A stretch of DNA of 64,000 nt from Sabulicella rubraurantiaca (GCF_017355885.1 NZ_JAFEUU010000004.1:62001-126000); one strand, 5' to 3'. Counted from the stretch's first letter, positions 25,651 through 36,539 are shown. Numbers and translations: made by a program. The notes: generated by a model from the letters alone, not told the origin.

Positions 25651-25682
25651 ATTATCGATAATTTTATCGGTTAGATTACCGA
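25651..25682. promoter_or_regulatory. Candidate GntR operator
   Basis: Within the divergent gap, ATTATCGATAAT (25651-25662) is a perfect 12-base palindrome. TCGGT/ACCGA (25667-25671 and 25678-25682) is an inverted repeat with a 6-base spacer. TTATCG occurs twice, 12 bases apart. The AT-rich patch stands out from the GC-rich surroundings. Binding by the adjacent GntR regulator is inferred from position. Confidence 0.55.
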
Positions 25683-25751
25683 CATCGACCTCCTTTGCAA
25701 GGTTGGCCGAAGCGCGCAAACCCCGGGCGCGAGATTTGAGGAACACGCCGC

Positions 25752-27197
25752 ATGGATGCCTTGCCACCGGTCATGGACGGGGACGAACTGGTCAGCACGG
25801 ACCCCGCGACCGGGGCGGTCGTCGGACGCGTCAGGACCACCACGCAACAGAACCTCGATGCGATGGTCGAGCGGGCTTGGCACGCCTTCCACCACTCGGG
25901 CTGGAAGTCGCTTCTGCCGCATCGTCGCGCCCTGGTGCTGCAGGCCATCGCCGACCGCCTCGTGACCGAGAAGGAGGCGCTGGCGACGCTCCAGATGCGC
26001 GACAATGGCAAGCCCCTCGCCGAATGCCGCGCCATGGTCGAGAGCGCCATCGGCACCTTCCGCTACTATGCCGGCGTCTGCGAGACGCTGGAGACCGACG
26101 TGACGCCGAGCCGCGGCGACTATGTCTCCTTCACCGTGCTGGAGCCCTTCGGCGTGGTGGCCTGCATCACGCCCTGGAACTCGCCGATCATGAACGACGC
26201 GACCAAGGTCGCGCCGGCGCTGGCGGCGGGCAACGCGGTGCTGCTGAAGCCGTCCGAGGATTCGCCGCTGCTGGCGCCCGAACTGGCGCGCATCGCGCGG
26301 GAGGCGGGGCTGCCTGAGGGGATGCTGCAGGTGGTTCAGGGCCGCGGCGCGGATATCGGAGCGGCGCTGGTGGCCCATTCCGGCGTGCGGATGATCAGCT
26401 TCACCGGCGGCACGACAACCGGGCGCGCCATTGGCCGCGTGGCGGGCGACCGACTGGTGCCCGTGGCGCTCGAACTCGGCGGTAAGTCCCCCCATGTGGT
26501 CTTCGCCGACGCCAATATCGAGCACGCCGTGGCTGCCGTGGTCGCAGGCATCTTCGGCTCGGCGGGCCAGTCCTGCGTCGCTGGCTCCCGCCTCTTCATC
26601 GAAGCCGGCATCTATGACGAGGTGCTGGCAAAGGTGGTGGAGCGCGCGCGCACTCTGCGCGTCGCGGCCCCGGATGCGCCGGGCGTGGAGGTGGGGCCCC
26701 TTGCCTCCTTCCATCATCGCGAGCGCGTGATCCGCTTCGTGGACCGCGCGCGGGAAGAGGGTGGCCGGATCCTGTGCGGCGGTGGCATGCCGGAGGGCGA
26801 GGAATACGCGAAGGGCGCCTACTACCTGCCCACCGTCATCGACGGCCTGCCCCCCGAGGCCCTGACCTGCCAGGAGGAGGCCTTCGGCCCCGTGCTGGTG
26901 GTCTTGCCCTTCCGGGACGAAGCCGATCTGATCGCCCAGGCCAACGGAACGGCCTTCGGCCTCGCCTGCGGCATCTGGACGGAAAGCTTCAAGCGCGCTT
27001 GGCGCATCGGCCGCGCGCTGGAGGCGGGTTCCGTCTGGATCAACACCTACAAGCAATCCGTCACCACCACGCCTTTCGGTGGCTTCAAGAACAGCGGGAT
27101 CGGCCGGGAGAAGGGCATCGACGGCCTCCGCCTCTATGCACAGGTGAAGAGCATGTATTTCGGACTGCACGAGACCCCGATGTCGGTGGCCCGCTGA
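25752..27197 (+). CDS. NAD(P)-dependent aldehyde dehydrogenase
   Basis: 481-residue enzyme oxidising an aldehyde to the carboxylic acid. Catalytic residues are in place: Asn143 (ITPWNSP), Glu241 (LELGGKSP) and nucleophile Cys275 (AGQSCVAGSR). The cofactor segment FTGGTTTGRAIG is also visible. Length is typical. First gene of a plus-strand cluster opposite the GntR regulator. The actual aldehyde cannot be told; the cluster suggests a sugar- or hydroxyacid-derived intermediate. Confidence 0.94.
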   Translation: MDALPPVMDGDELVSTDPATGAVVGRVRTTTQQNLDAMVERAWHAFHHSGWKSLLPHRRALVLQAIADRLVTEKEALATLQMRDNGKPLAECRAMVESAIGTFRYYAGVCETLETDVTPSRGDYVSFTVLEPFGVVACITPWNSPIMNDATKVAPALAAGNAVLLKPSEDSPLLAPELARIAREAGLPEGMLQVVQGRGADIGAALVAHSGVRMISFTGGTTTGRAIGRVAGDRLVPVALELGGKSPHVVFADANIEHAVAAVVAGIFGSAGQSCVAGSRLFIEAGIYDEVLAKVVERARTLRVAAPDAPGVEVGPLASFHHRERVIRFVDRAREEGGRILCGGGMPEGEEYAKGAYYLPTVIDGLPPEALTCQEEAFGPVLVVLPFRDEADLIAQANGTAFGLACGIWTESFKRAWRIGRALEAGSVWINTYKQSVTTTPFGGFKNSGIGREKGIDGLRLYAQVKSMYFGLHETPMSVAR

Positions 27198-27199
27198 CC

Positions 27200-28231
27200 A
27201 TGGCGCACAAGGACAGCGCCGCCGTCCCGGTGAAGGACGCCCGCATCATGGTCATCGGCGGCGCGAGCCTCGTCGGCTCCGCCACCGTGGACGAGTTGCT
27301 GGCGCGCGGCGCCCGCGAGGTCGTGATCTTCGACAACCTCTCCTTCGGCGGACAGCCCAACATCGCGCATCTCGAGGGCAACCCGAAGGTGAAGGTGGTG
27401 CAGGGCGACATCCTCAAGCTGCACCAGCTTCTCGCCGCCACTGAAGGCGTGGACGGCATCGTTCACCTCGCCGCCTACATGACGCTGAACTTCGACCGCG
27501 ACCCCTGGGGCGGCATCGACGTGAACGTCCGCGGCGTGCAGAACGTGCTGGAGGCCTGCCGTGCCAACAAGGTGCGGAAGCTGATCTTCTCCTCCTCCAA
27601 CGCCGTCTACGGGTACGGCCCCGGCGTGAAGGGTGAGCTGGTGGAGGATACGCCGTTCCACGCCGCCGGTGCGCCGCCCGCCGCCATCCTCTACGGCGCC
27701 AGCAAGATCATGGGCGAGCAGCTTTGCCGCGACGCCTTCCGCAAGCACGGCCAGGACTACGTGGTGCTGCGCTACTCCACCGTCTATGGCGAGCGGCAGC
27801 ACTACCGCGCCGCCAATGCCCTCTACATCGTCGAGACGCATGACGCCATCAAGCGCGGCGAGCGCCCGAAGGTGATCGGTGACGGCAGCGAGACGAAGCA
27901 CTTCGTCTATGTCGGCGACCTCGCGCGCGCCAACTGCATGGCCCTGGAAGCGCCCGCGACCGATGTTGCCGTCAACACCTCCGGCCCCGAGCCGGTGACG
28001 ACGCTCCAGCTCGTCACGCTGGTGGCCGAGCTCTCGGGCCGCCCCGACCTGAAGCCAGAGCATGTTCAGCCCGACCCGACGAAGGTCCGCCTCACTTCCG
28101 GCGGCGCCTTCGAGATCGTGCACAAGGCGGCCAAGGACGCCATCGGCTGGGAGCCGCAGGTGACGATGCGCGAGGGGCTGCGCCGCCTCCTCGCCTGGCG
28201 CGACGCCGCCACGGCCAAGGCTGCCGAGTAA
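27200..28231 (+). CDS. NAD-dependent epimerase/dehydratase (extended SDR)
   Basis: 343-residue Rossmann-fold protein of the GalE-like extended short-chain dehydrogenase family. The nucleotide-binding motif GGASLVGS is at about 20-27, IVHLAAYMT near 88, SSSNAVYG near 131, and the catalytic pair Tyr165-Lys169 in YGASK. The start ATG 27200 is two bases after the dehydrogenase stop, so the two are coupled. Probably converts a sugar or sugar-acid substrate, nucleotide-linked or free; substrate not readable. Confidence 0.9.
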   Translation: MAHKDSAAVPVKDARIMVIGGASLVGSATVDELLARGAREVVIFDNLSFGGQPNIAHLEGNPKVKVVQGDILKLHQLLAATEGVDGIVHLAAYMTLNFDRDPWGGIDVNVRGVQNVLEACRANKVRKLIFSSSNAVYGYGPGVKGELVEDTPFHAAGAPPAAILYGASKIMGEQLCRDAFRKHGQDYVVLRYSTVYGERQHYRAANALYIVETHDAIKRGERPKVIGDGSETKHFVYVGDLARANCMALEAPATDVAVNTSGPEPVTTLQLVTLVAELSGRPDLKPEHVQPDPTKVRLTSGGAFEIVHKAAKDAIGWEPQVTMREGLRRLLAWRDAATAKAAE

Positions 28232-28239
28232 CCTTTCGA

Positions 28240-28262
28240 TGCCGGGCGCCCAGCGCCCGGCA
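28240..28262. repeat. Strong intra-operon hairpin
   Basis: A 10-bp perfect stem TGCCGGGCGC / GCGCCCGGCA around a 3-base loop, nine bases after the epimerase stop and 44 before the next gene. No T-tract. It may protect the upstream message from 3' decay or lower expression of the downstream binding protein. Confidence 0.45.
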
Positions 28263-28305
28263 CCACACGGCCGCCACGCTGAATGACGCGCCGAAGAAAC
28301 TGGAG

Positions 28306-29286
28306 ATGTCCACGATGACGCTGAACCGACGCGCGCTCGGCCTGCTGGCCGGCGCTTCCCTGCTTCCCGCGCCTGCCCTGGCGCAGCCCGCCTTCCCCTT
28401 GCGCCCCGTGCGCATCGTCGTGCCCTATCCGGCGGGCGGCGCCACCGACGTGATCGCGCGCATGATCGGCGAGAAGCTGCCCTCGCTCTGGGGCCAGCCC
28501 GTGGTGGTGGATAACCGCGCCGGCGCCGGCACCACCCTGGCCGCCGAGCAGGTTTCGCGCGCCGAGCCGGATGGGCACACGCTGTTCGAGACGACCAGCG
28601 CGCATACCATCAGCAAGAGCCTCTACCGCAACCTGACCTACGACCCGATCCGCGACTTCACGGCGATCACCCTGACCTCCGTGGTTCCGCTCGTGCTCGT
28701 GGTGTCGAAGCGCGTGCCGGCGACCGACCTCGCGAGCTTCATCGCCTGGGGCAAGGCGCAGCGCCAGGGCGTGACCTTCGGCACCACCGGGAATGGCACG
28801 GCGCAGCACCTCACCGCCGCCCTGTTCAAGCTGCGCGCGGAGGTGCCCTCCGAATACGTGCCCTATCGCGGCGACGCGCCGCTGAACACGGACCTTCTCG
28901 CGGGGCTGGTGGACGGGTCCTTCAGCACCCTCTCCGCCGTCCTGCCCTATATCCGCAGCGGCGAGATGAAGGCGATCGCCCTCGCGCATCCGCGCCGCAT
29001 GGACGCGATCCCGGACGTGCCGACCTTCGCCGAGGGCGGGATGGCAGGCTTCGAGGCCGCGACCTGGTTCGGCACCTTCGCCCCGGCCCGCCTGCCCGAG
29101 GCGCTGCGGGAGCGGATCGCGCGCGACATCCAGGGCATCGTCTCCGACGCCGCCTTCACCCGGCGACTGGTGGAGATGGGCGGCGACGTGACCAATTACG
29201 GCCCTGCCCGCTTCGACGAATTCATTGCCGCCGAGACGGCGCGCTGGGCCGAGGCGGTCCGCGTCTCCGGCGCCACAATCAATTGA
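28306..29286 (+). CDS. Bug-family solute-binding protein (tripartite tricarboxylate type), first
   Basis: 326-residue periplasmic receptor with a signal peptide (NRRALGLLAGASLLPAPALAQ) and the Bug/TctC hallmark opening FPLRPVRIVVPYPAGGATDVIARM, then VVVDNRAGAGTTLAAEQV. Bug proteins bind carboxylates. No TctA/TctB membrane genes are nearby, so it is an orphan, as is common in Bug-expanded genomes. Met4 (28315) has better spacing from the upstream GGAG than the first Met. It likely captures the cluster's substrate. Confidence 0.9.
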   Translation: MSTMTLNRRALGLLAGASLLPAPALAQPAFPLRPVRIVVPYPAGGATDVIARMIGEKLPSLWGQPVVVDNRAGAGTTLAAEQVSRAEPDGHTLFETTSAHTISKSLYRNLTYDPIRDFTAITLTSVVPLVLVVSKRVPATDLASFIAWGKAQRQGVTFGTTGNGTAQHLTAALFKLRAEVPSEYVPYRGDAPLNTDLLAGLVDGSFSTLSAVLPYIRSGEMKAIALAHPRRMDAIPDVPTFAEGGMAGFEAATWFGTFAPARLPEALRERIARDIQGIVSDAAFTRRLVEMGGDVTNYGPARFDEFIAAETARWAEAVRVSGATIN

Positions 29287-29293
29287 GGGTGCC

Positions 29294-29953
29294 ATGACCG
29301 ACGAAGAGATCCTGACCCGGGCCGGCGCCATTCCGGTCAGCACCTGGGCCGACGCCCTGGACCAGTTCGACGTCTGGGGCGTGGTGCAGGGAATGACCTT
29401 GCGTTCCGGCGAGGGCCGCATCTGCGGCTTCGCCACCACCGCGCGTCAGGTGCCCGGCCGCCTGCATGAGTTCGAGAAGGCCGAGTTCGCGGTGGGGCGC
29501 ATCGTCTCCGCTGCCGCGCCGGGACGGGTCCTGATGGTGGATGTGGGCGGCGAGCCCATCTCCACCATGGGCGGCCTCGCGGCCTATGGAACGAAGCAGC
29601 TTGGCGCCGCGGGCGTGGTGATCGACGGCGCCTGCCGCGACGTGGACGAGATCCGCGCCACCGGCCTCTGGCTCGCCAGCCGCCATGTCGCGCCGACCAC
29701 CGGCAAGGGCCGCCTGCGCCTGATGCCGCTGGGTGAGCCGGTCGAGATCGGCGGGATCACCGTGCGCCAGGACGACCTCGTCGTGGGCGACGAGACCGGC
29801 ATCGTCGTGGTGCCCCGCGCCCTGGTGGCGGAAGCGCTGCCGAAGGCGGAGGCGCTGATGGCCGCCGACCAGGCGGTGGAGGAGCGCATGCGCGCCGGCC
29901 AGACCTTCGCCGATGCAGGCCGCGCCACCGGCTATCTCTCCCCGAAGGGCTGA
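29294..29953 (+). CDS. RraA-like protein (4-hydroxy-4-methyl-2-oxoglutarate aldolase / oxaloacetate decarboxylase type)
   Basis: 219 residues. The family motifs are present: TWADALDQF near the N-terminus, GGLAAYGTKQLGAAGVVIDGACRDVDEI with the metal- and substrate-binding Gly/Arg-Asp segment in the middle, and DLVVGDETGIVVVPRAL near the end. True RraA regulators of RNase E and HMG/CHA-type aldolases share this fold. In a catabolic cluster the aldolase or decarboxylase reading is more likely. Start ATG 29294 is seven bases after the Bug stop. Confidence 0.85.
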   Translation: MTDEEILTRAGAIPVSTWADALDQFDVWGVVQGMTLRSGEGRICGFATTARQVPGRLHEFEKAEFAVGRIVSAAAPGRVLMVDVGGEPISTMGGLAAYGTKQLGAAGVVIDGACRDVDEIRATGLWLASRHVAPTTGKGRLRLMPLGEPVEIGGITVRQDDLVVGDETGIVVVPRALVAEALPKAEALMAADQAVEERMRAGQTFADAGRATGYLSPKG

Positions 29954-29959
29954 ATTCGG

Positions 29960-30889
29960 ATGCTGCTGCAGATCGCTCCCATCGGCCCCCTGGCCGACCG
30001 TCTGCTGAGCGAGGAGTTCGGAGCCATACGCCTCTGGGAGGAGCCGAAATCCTGGCTCACCCAGCATGGCGCCGAGGTGGAACTGGTGGCCACCAGCGTG
30101 CGCGCAGGGTGCGGGCCGGAAATTCTGGCCGCGCTGCCCCGGCTGCGCGCCATCTCCAGCTGGGGTGTCGGGCACGAGACGCTGGACGTGGCGGGTGCAC
30201 ACGCACGCGGAATTTCGGTCGCCACCACACCCGACGTACTGGATGACTGCGTGGCCGACCTCGCCTGGGGGCTGCTGATGGCCGCCGCCCGTCGCATCCC
30301 CACCGCCGACCGTTACGTGCGCGCGGGACAGTGGAAGGAGGTGGGCCACTTCCCCCTCACCACCAAGGTCTCGGGCAAGAAGCTGGGTATCCTCGGCCTC
30401 GGGCGCATCGGCGCGGCCATCGCCCGGCGCGGCCTGGGCTTCGCCATGGAGGTGCGCTACCATGGGCGCGGACCGAAGCCCGGCGTTTCCTATGGCTTTG
30501 AGCCGTCCCTCAAAGATCTCGCCGCTTGGTGCGACTTCCTTGTCGTTGCCTGCGAGGGCGGGCCGGCCACGCGTCATCTCGTCTCGGCCGAGGTGCTGGA
30601 TGCGCTCGGCCCGCGCGGCATCCTGGTCAACATCGCCCGCGGCTCCGTCGTGGATCAGGAAGCGCTGATCGCCGCGCTACAAGCCGGACGCTTGGGCAGC
30701 GCCGGGCTCGACGTGCTGCAGGGCGAGCCGGGTGCGCCCCTGGCGCTGCGCCAGCAGGACAACGTCGTCCTCACCCCGCATGTCGGCAGCGCCACGCACG
30801 AGACGCGCGAGGCGATGGAGAGGCTGGTGGTGGACAACCTCCGCGCCTTTCGCCGTGACGGAACGCTTCTCACGCCAGTGCGGGCCTGA
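29960..30889 (+). CDS. D-isomer-specific 2-hydroxyacid dehydrogenase
   Basis: 309-residue NAD(P)-dependent enzyme interconverting a 2-oxoacid and a D-2-hydroxyacid. The Rossmann motif LGILGLGRIGAAIARR is near residue 138. The catalytic Arg (NIARGSVVD), Glu (LQGEPG) and His (LTPHVGSATHETREAM) are all visible. Seven bases from the RraA-like gene. It could reduce or oxidise the oxoacid made or used by the aldolase, e.g. a glyoxylate/hydroxypyruvate-type step. Confidence 0.92.
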   Translation: MLLQIAPIGPLADRLLSEEFGAIRLWEEPKSWLTQHGAEVELVATSVRAGCGPEILAALPRLRAISSWGVGHETLDVAGAHARGISVATTPDVLDDCVADLAWGLLMAAARRIPTADRYVRAGQWKEVGHFPLTTKVSGKKLGILGLGRIGAAIARRGLGFAMEVRYHGRGPKPGVSYGFEPSLKDLAAWCDFLVVACEGGPATRHLVSAEVLDALGPRGILVNIARGSVVDQEALIAALQAGRLGSAGLDVLQGEPGAPLALRQQDNVVLTPHVGSATHETREAMERLVVDNLRAFRRDGTLLTPVRA

Positions 30890-30921
30890 GCGCGCTGGAA
30901 CTCCCGAAGGAAAAAGAAGAC

Positions 30922-31890
30922 ATGACTCAGTTGCTGCGTCGCCGCGTGGTGCTCTCCCTCACCACCTTCATGCTCGCCGCCCCTGCCCTGGCCCAGACGC
31001 GCCGTTACCCGGACCGGCCCGTGGAGCTGATCGTCGGCTTCGCCGCTGGCGGCGGCACGGATGTGACCGCCCGCACCTTCGCCCGCTTCTTGGAGCGCGA
31101 GCTCGGCGGCGCGGTGGTGGTGAACAACCGCCCCGGTGCCTCGGGCGAGATCGGACTGGCCTATGTCGCGCGCTCGCGCCCGGATGGGCATGTCATGGGC
31201 ATCACCAATATGCCCGGGCTGGTCAGCCTGCCGATCGAGCGCCGCGCGCCGCAATTCACGCTGAATGACTTCGAGTACGTCGCGAACCTCGTCGCCGATC
31301 CCTCGGCCTTCAGCGTCCATGCCGCGAGCCCGATCCGCGACTTCGCGGACCTCGTGGCCCGTGCGCGCCAGGCGCCGGAAACCATCAGCTTCGGCTCCAC
31401 CGGGGTCGGCACGGATGAGCACTTGGCGCTGGTGCTGTTCCAGGCTGCGACCGGGGTGAAGCTGGTCCATGTGCCCTTCCCGGGCGCGGGTCCGATGCGC
31501 ACCGCGATGCTGGGCCGGCAGGTGGATGTGGGTGGATTGAATGTGGGCGAGGTTGCGGCCACCCCTTCCGGACTCCGCATGCTGGTGCAGGGTGGCACGA
31601 CGCGCTCGGCCTTCGCACCCGACGTGCCGACCTTCCGTGAAGCCGGCTTGGATGTCGCCATGAGCTCCGAGCGCGGCATCGTGCTCGCCAAGGGCACGCC
31701 GGAGGATGTGGTGGCGCGTCTGCGCGAGGCGACCGCCAAGGTGGCCCATGACCCTACCTTCCAGGAGCAGTGCCGGGCACAGTTCACGGAGCTGGACTAC
31801 CTGGATGGCCCGGCATGGCGGGCGCGTCTGGCCGAGGCGGATACCCGCTTCCGGCAGATGTGGCAGCGCCAACCCTGGGCGGAGGCCTGA
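30922..31890 (+). CDS. Bug-family solute-binding protein, second
   Basis: 322 residues with a signal peptide (RRRVVLSLTTFMLAAPALAQ) and Bug motifs YPDRPVELIVGFAAGGGTDVTART, VVVNNRPGASGEIGLAYV and SFGSTGVGTDEHLAL. It is clearly divergent from the Bug protein at 28306, so the two may recognise different ligands or substrate and product. An AAGGAAAAAGAAG purine run precedes the ATG. Last gene of the cluster; no membrane partner adjacent. Confidence 0.9.
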   Translation: MTQLLRRRVVLSLTTFMLAAPALAQTRRYPDRPVELIVGFAAGGGTDVTARTFARFLERELGGAVVVNNRPGASGEIGLAYVARSRPDGHVMGITNMPGLVSLPIERRAPQFTLNDFEYVANLVADPSAFSVHAASPIRDFADLVARARQAPETISFGSTGVGTDEHLALVLFQAATGVKLVHVPFPGAGPMRTAMLGRQVDVGGLNVGEVAATPSGLRMLVQGGTTRSAFAPDVPTFREAGLDVAMSSERGIVLAKGTPEDVVARLREATAKVAHDPTFQEQCRAQFTELDYLDGPAWRARLAEADTRFRQMWQRQPWAEA

Positions 31891-31904
31891 CGCCTCGCAT
31901 CGCG

Positions 31905-31935
31905 GCGTGACGGGCGGCTCCGTCGCTCGTCACGC
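31905..31935 (+). terminator. Hairpin after the catabolic cluster
   Basis: Stem GCGTGACG / CGTCACGC (8 bp, 15-base loop), 14 bases after the second Bug stop. Position fits termination of the cluster, but the loop is large and no T-tract follows. Confidence 0.35.
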
Positions 31936-31991
31936 GCTTCCTGGCGTCGGTGATGCGACGACGGAAGTGCGAAGTGGCAGGATTGAAGGAG

Positions 31992-32067
31992 TGGCGTCCC
32001 GTACGGGATTCGAACCCGTGTCGCCAACGTGAAAGGCTGGTGTCCTAGGCCTCTAGACGAACGGGAC
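31992..32067 (-). tRNA. tRNA-Glu (anticodon TTC)
   Basis: A 76-base minus-strand cloverleaf. The acceptor stem pairs GTCCCGT with ACGGGAC, the T arm contains GGTTCGAATCC, the anticodon loop is CTTTCAC giving TTC, and CCA is encoded at the 3' end (31992-31994). Reads glutamate codons GAA/GAG. It stands alone between the catabolic cluster and the esterase gene. Confidence 0.95.
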
Positions 32068-32124
32068 AGACCGTGACGCCGCGAATAGAGGCGATGCGTT
32101 CGGCGGTCAATCCTTCGGGGCGCA

Positions 32125-32970
32125 TTGCCGTTCCAGTTCGTGATGCCGCCCCGACGAACTCTCCTTTCCCTGCTCGCCCTCACCGGGTGCTCGCCGACGG
32201 GTGTCGCGAACCTCCTCACCCCAGCAGGCGGCGTCTCCGTCCAGGCGGACATCCGTTACGGTCCGCTGCCCAGGCAAAGCCTGGATCTCTATTCCCCTGA
32301 GGGGCTGGCTGACACGGCCCCCCTCCTCGTCTTCCTGTATGGGGGCGGGTGGGTCAGTGGCAGCCGCGAGGATTACGCCTTCGTCGCACGTCCCCTGGCC
32401 AGGCTTGGGGTAATGGTCGCGGTGCCGGATTACCGCCTCTACCCCCAGGTGCGCTTTCCGGATTTCGTGGAGGATGCAGCGCTTGCCCTTCGCGTCTTGG
32501 CGGCTCGGGAATCGCAGCGCCCCCTTGTGGTCATGGGTCATTCGGCCGGCGGCTTCATCGCTGCGAGCTTGGCAGTCGACCCGCGCTGGGGTGTGCGGGA
32601 CATGGTCCGCGGCTTCATTGGCTTGGCCGGCCCCTATGATTTCGGTGCCGAGGAAGCGTCGCCGCCCGACATCTTCGCCGGCACGCCCCGCATCGCCGCC
32701 GCCCCTGCTTCCGTTGATCTGCGCGGCGCTGCTTCCATGCTGCTACTCCACGGGGCGGCGGACCGGACGGTGGGGCCGTACCATTCCCGAATCCTCGCCG
32801 CGCGCGCAGTCGCAGCCGGGGTTCCGGTCCGGCACCGCGAGTTTCCCGGCATGGGCCATGTCGGCATCATCGCCGCCTTCGCCGGCCCCGTCCGCGGGCT
32901 CGGCCTGGCGCAAGGCAACGTGCTGGACGAAGTCGCGTCATTCCTGCGAGGCCTACCGCCGCTCGCATAG
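32125..32970 (+). CDS. Alpha/beta-hydrolase (esterase/lipase-like), predicted lipoprotein
   Basis: 281 residues with a short signal segment and lipobox (LLSLLALTGC), so probably anchored in the envelope. The oxyanion motif FLYGGGW (a HGGGW variant), nucleophile elbow GHSAGG, acid HGAADRTVGP and His in GMGHVG form a complete hydrolase set similar to hormone-sensitive-lipase or carboxylesterase proteins. Met7 (32143) is an alternative start. Substrate unknown. Convergent with clpA through a shared terminator. Confidence 0.87.
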   Translation: MPFQFVMPPRRTLLSLLALTGCSPTGVANLLTPAGGVSVQADIRYGPLPRQSLDLYSPEGLADTAPLLVFLYGGGWVSGSREDYAFVARPLARLGVMVAVPDYRLYPQVRFPDFVEDAALALRVLAARESQRPLVVMGHSAGGFIAASLAVDPRWGVRDMVRGFIGLAGPYDFGAEEASPPDIFAGTPRIAAAPASVDLRGAASMLLLHGAADRTVGPYHSRILAARAVAAGVPVRHREFPGMGHVGIIAAFAGPVRGLGLAQGNVLDEVASFLRGLPPLA

Positions 32971-32973
32971 AAA

Positions 32974-33005
32974 AAGGGCCCCAGCGGCTTCCCGCCAGGG
33001 CCCTT
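32974..33005. terminator. Bidirectional terminator between esterase and clpA
   Basis: Stem AAGGGCCC / GGGCCCTT with a 16-base loop. On the minus strand the stem is followed by a run of T (the AAAAA at 32971-32975 read in reverse), a proper intrinsic terminator for clpA. On the plus strand it follows the esterase stop directly. Confidence 0.7.
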
Positions 33006-33025
33006 CGTTGCTTGGCCGGTGGCCC

Positions 33026-35377
<2,352 letters not shown>

Positions 35378-35508
35378 AGATCAACGCTCCCCTAGGAGTG
35401 GTCCGGTGCCTGGATCGGGCACGCGGAATGGTTAACGGACATGTGGGGCGCCCCCCTTGGGCCTCACAGCCTCCGACACATGTGAAAAACGCAACTCACG
35501 TCGGAAGG

Positions 35509-35856
35509 TCACTCCTTCTCGATAGTGCATTGCAAAGGATGCTGGTTCTGCCGGGCGAGGTCCATGACCTGGGTGACCTTCGTCTCGGCGACCTCGTAGG
35601 TATAGATGCCACAGACCCCCACCCCGCGCCGGTGGACATGCATCATGATGCGCGTGGCCTCGTCCCGGCTCTTCTGGAAAAATCGCTCCAGCACATGAAC
35701 GACGAACTCCATCGGCGTGTAGTCGTCGTTCAGCATCAACACCTTGTACATGGCGGGCTTCTTGGTCTTCGGCCGTGGCTTGACCACCACGCCCGTCGCC
35801 GGCCCGCCCTCGCCTTCGCGTTTGTCGCCTTCCGCCATGGATTCCCGCTCAATCAA
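35509..35856 (-). CDS. clpS: ATP-dependent Clp protease adaptor ClpS
   Basis: 115-residue N-end-rule adaptor delivering proteins with bulky N-terminal residues to ClpA. A flexible Gly/Lys-rich N-terminus leads to the core [20 protein letters not shown], with the NDD/TPMEF residues that line the binding pocket, and the [21 protein letters not shown] segment. Met7 (35838) could be the true start. Upstream of clpA. Confidence 0.95.
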   Translation of the reverse strand: MIERESMAEGDKREGEGGPATGVVVKPRPKTKKPAMYKVLMLNDDYTPMEFVVHVLERFFQKSRDEATRIMMHVHRRGVGVCGIYTYEVAETKVTQVMDLARQNQHPLQCTIEKE

Positions 35857-35953
35857 TCAGAATGGGCTGTGCCCGCTGTCCCAGGATATCGGTCCCCGCG
35901 CGCCGGGTAAAAGGTCTCTGTCATCATCGGAGCACGGAATGAACAAAAGCAAA

Positions 35954-35978
35954 GCCCGGCGCGCTTTCGCGGCCGGGC
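35954..35978 (-). terminator. Terminator-like hairpin downstream of the phasin gene
   Basis: Stem GCCCGGC / GCCGGGC with an 11-base loop. Read on the minus strand it is followed by TTTGCTTTT, resembling an intrinsic terminator about 70-90 bases after the phasin stop. A second stem GGCGCCC/GGGCGCC (35984-36001) lies just before it. Confidence 0.6.
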
Positions 35979-36010
35979 CTCCCGGCGCCCTGTCGGGCGC
36001 CCCGGATGGA

Positions 36011-36036
36011 GGGGACCGGCGAACCGGTCCCCTTTT
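36011..36036. terminator. Perfect 9-bp hairpin with a plus-strand T-tract
   Basis: GGGGACCGG / CCGGTCCCC with a CGAA loop, followed by TTTT on the plus strand. It lies nine bases after the phasin stop (minus), so phasin transcripts form the stem without a T-tract. On the plus strand it would block readthrough towards the phasin from the opposite side, although no plus-strand gene precedes it nearby. Confidence 0.5.
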
Positions 36037-36044
36037 ACCGCGCT

Positions 36045-36539
36045 TCAGGCGGCGAGGGGCTTGCCGACCTTCTCCATCGCCAGCGTCATGCGGGCGGAGA
36101 GCGGGGCGAAGCTCTGCTCGGCCAGCTTGAACGCGGCCTCCTGCAGCTTCACCGTGTCGTTCATCGCACGCTCGAAGGTCGTCTTGGCGAAGGAGGCCTG
36201 GAACTCGGCGGCTTCCTTCAGCGACTTCGCGGTCGAGAGGGTCTTCACACCCTCCAGCGTGTGGTCGGACAGGGCCTGGAGCATCGCCAAGGTCTGGCGG
36301 GAAAGGTCCTGCATGCCGGTCATGTACAGCTGGCTGGCCTTGGTGACGGCCTCCAGGTTGCCACGGCCGAACTCGGTGGCCTCCTCGGCGACCTTCAGCA
36401 GGTCGGTGGCGGTCTTGTTGGCCTGCTCGAGGCCCTTCTCGACGGCGGCGCGCGCCTGCACGCCCGTCTCGGCAACGGCCGTCTGGCCAACCTGCGCGGC
36501 GTCGGTCATCACCTTCTTCACATCTGCCTGGGACTTCAT
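36045..36539 (-). CDS. Phasin family protein
   Basis: 164-residue, almost wholly helical protein of the phasin (PhaP) family, which coats polyhydroxyalkanoate granules or associates with envelope inclusions. Visible are the amphipathic heptad-like stretch GLEQANKTATDLLKVAEEATEF and the family segment NLEAVTKASQLYMTGMQDLSRQTLAMLQ. No cysteine or signal peptide. A GGAAGG precedes the ATG. It has its own promoter with PhaR-like sites (36604-36677) and hairpins downstream, so it is a stand-alone transcription unit. Confidence 0.88.
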   Translation of the reverse strand: MKSQADVKKVMTDAAQVGQTAVAETGVQARAAVEKGLEQANKTATDLLKVAEEATEFGRGNLEAVTKASQLYMTGMQDLSRQTLAMLQALSDHTLEGVKTLSTAKSLKEAAEFQASFAKTTFERAMNDTVKLQEAAFKLAEQSFAPLSARMTLAMEKVGKPLAA

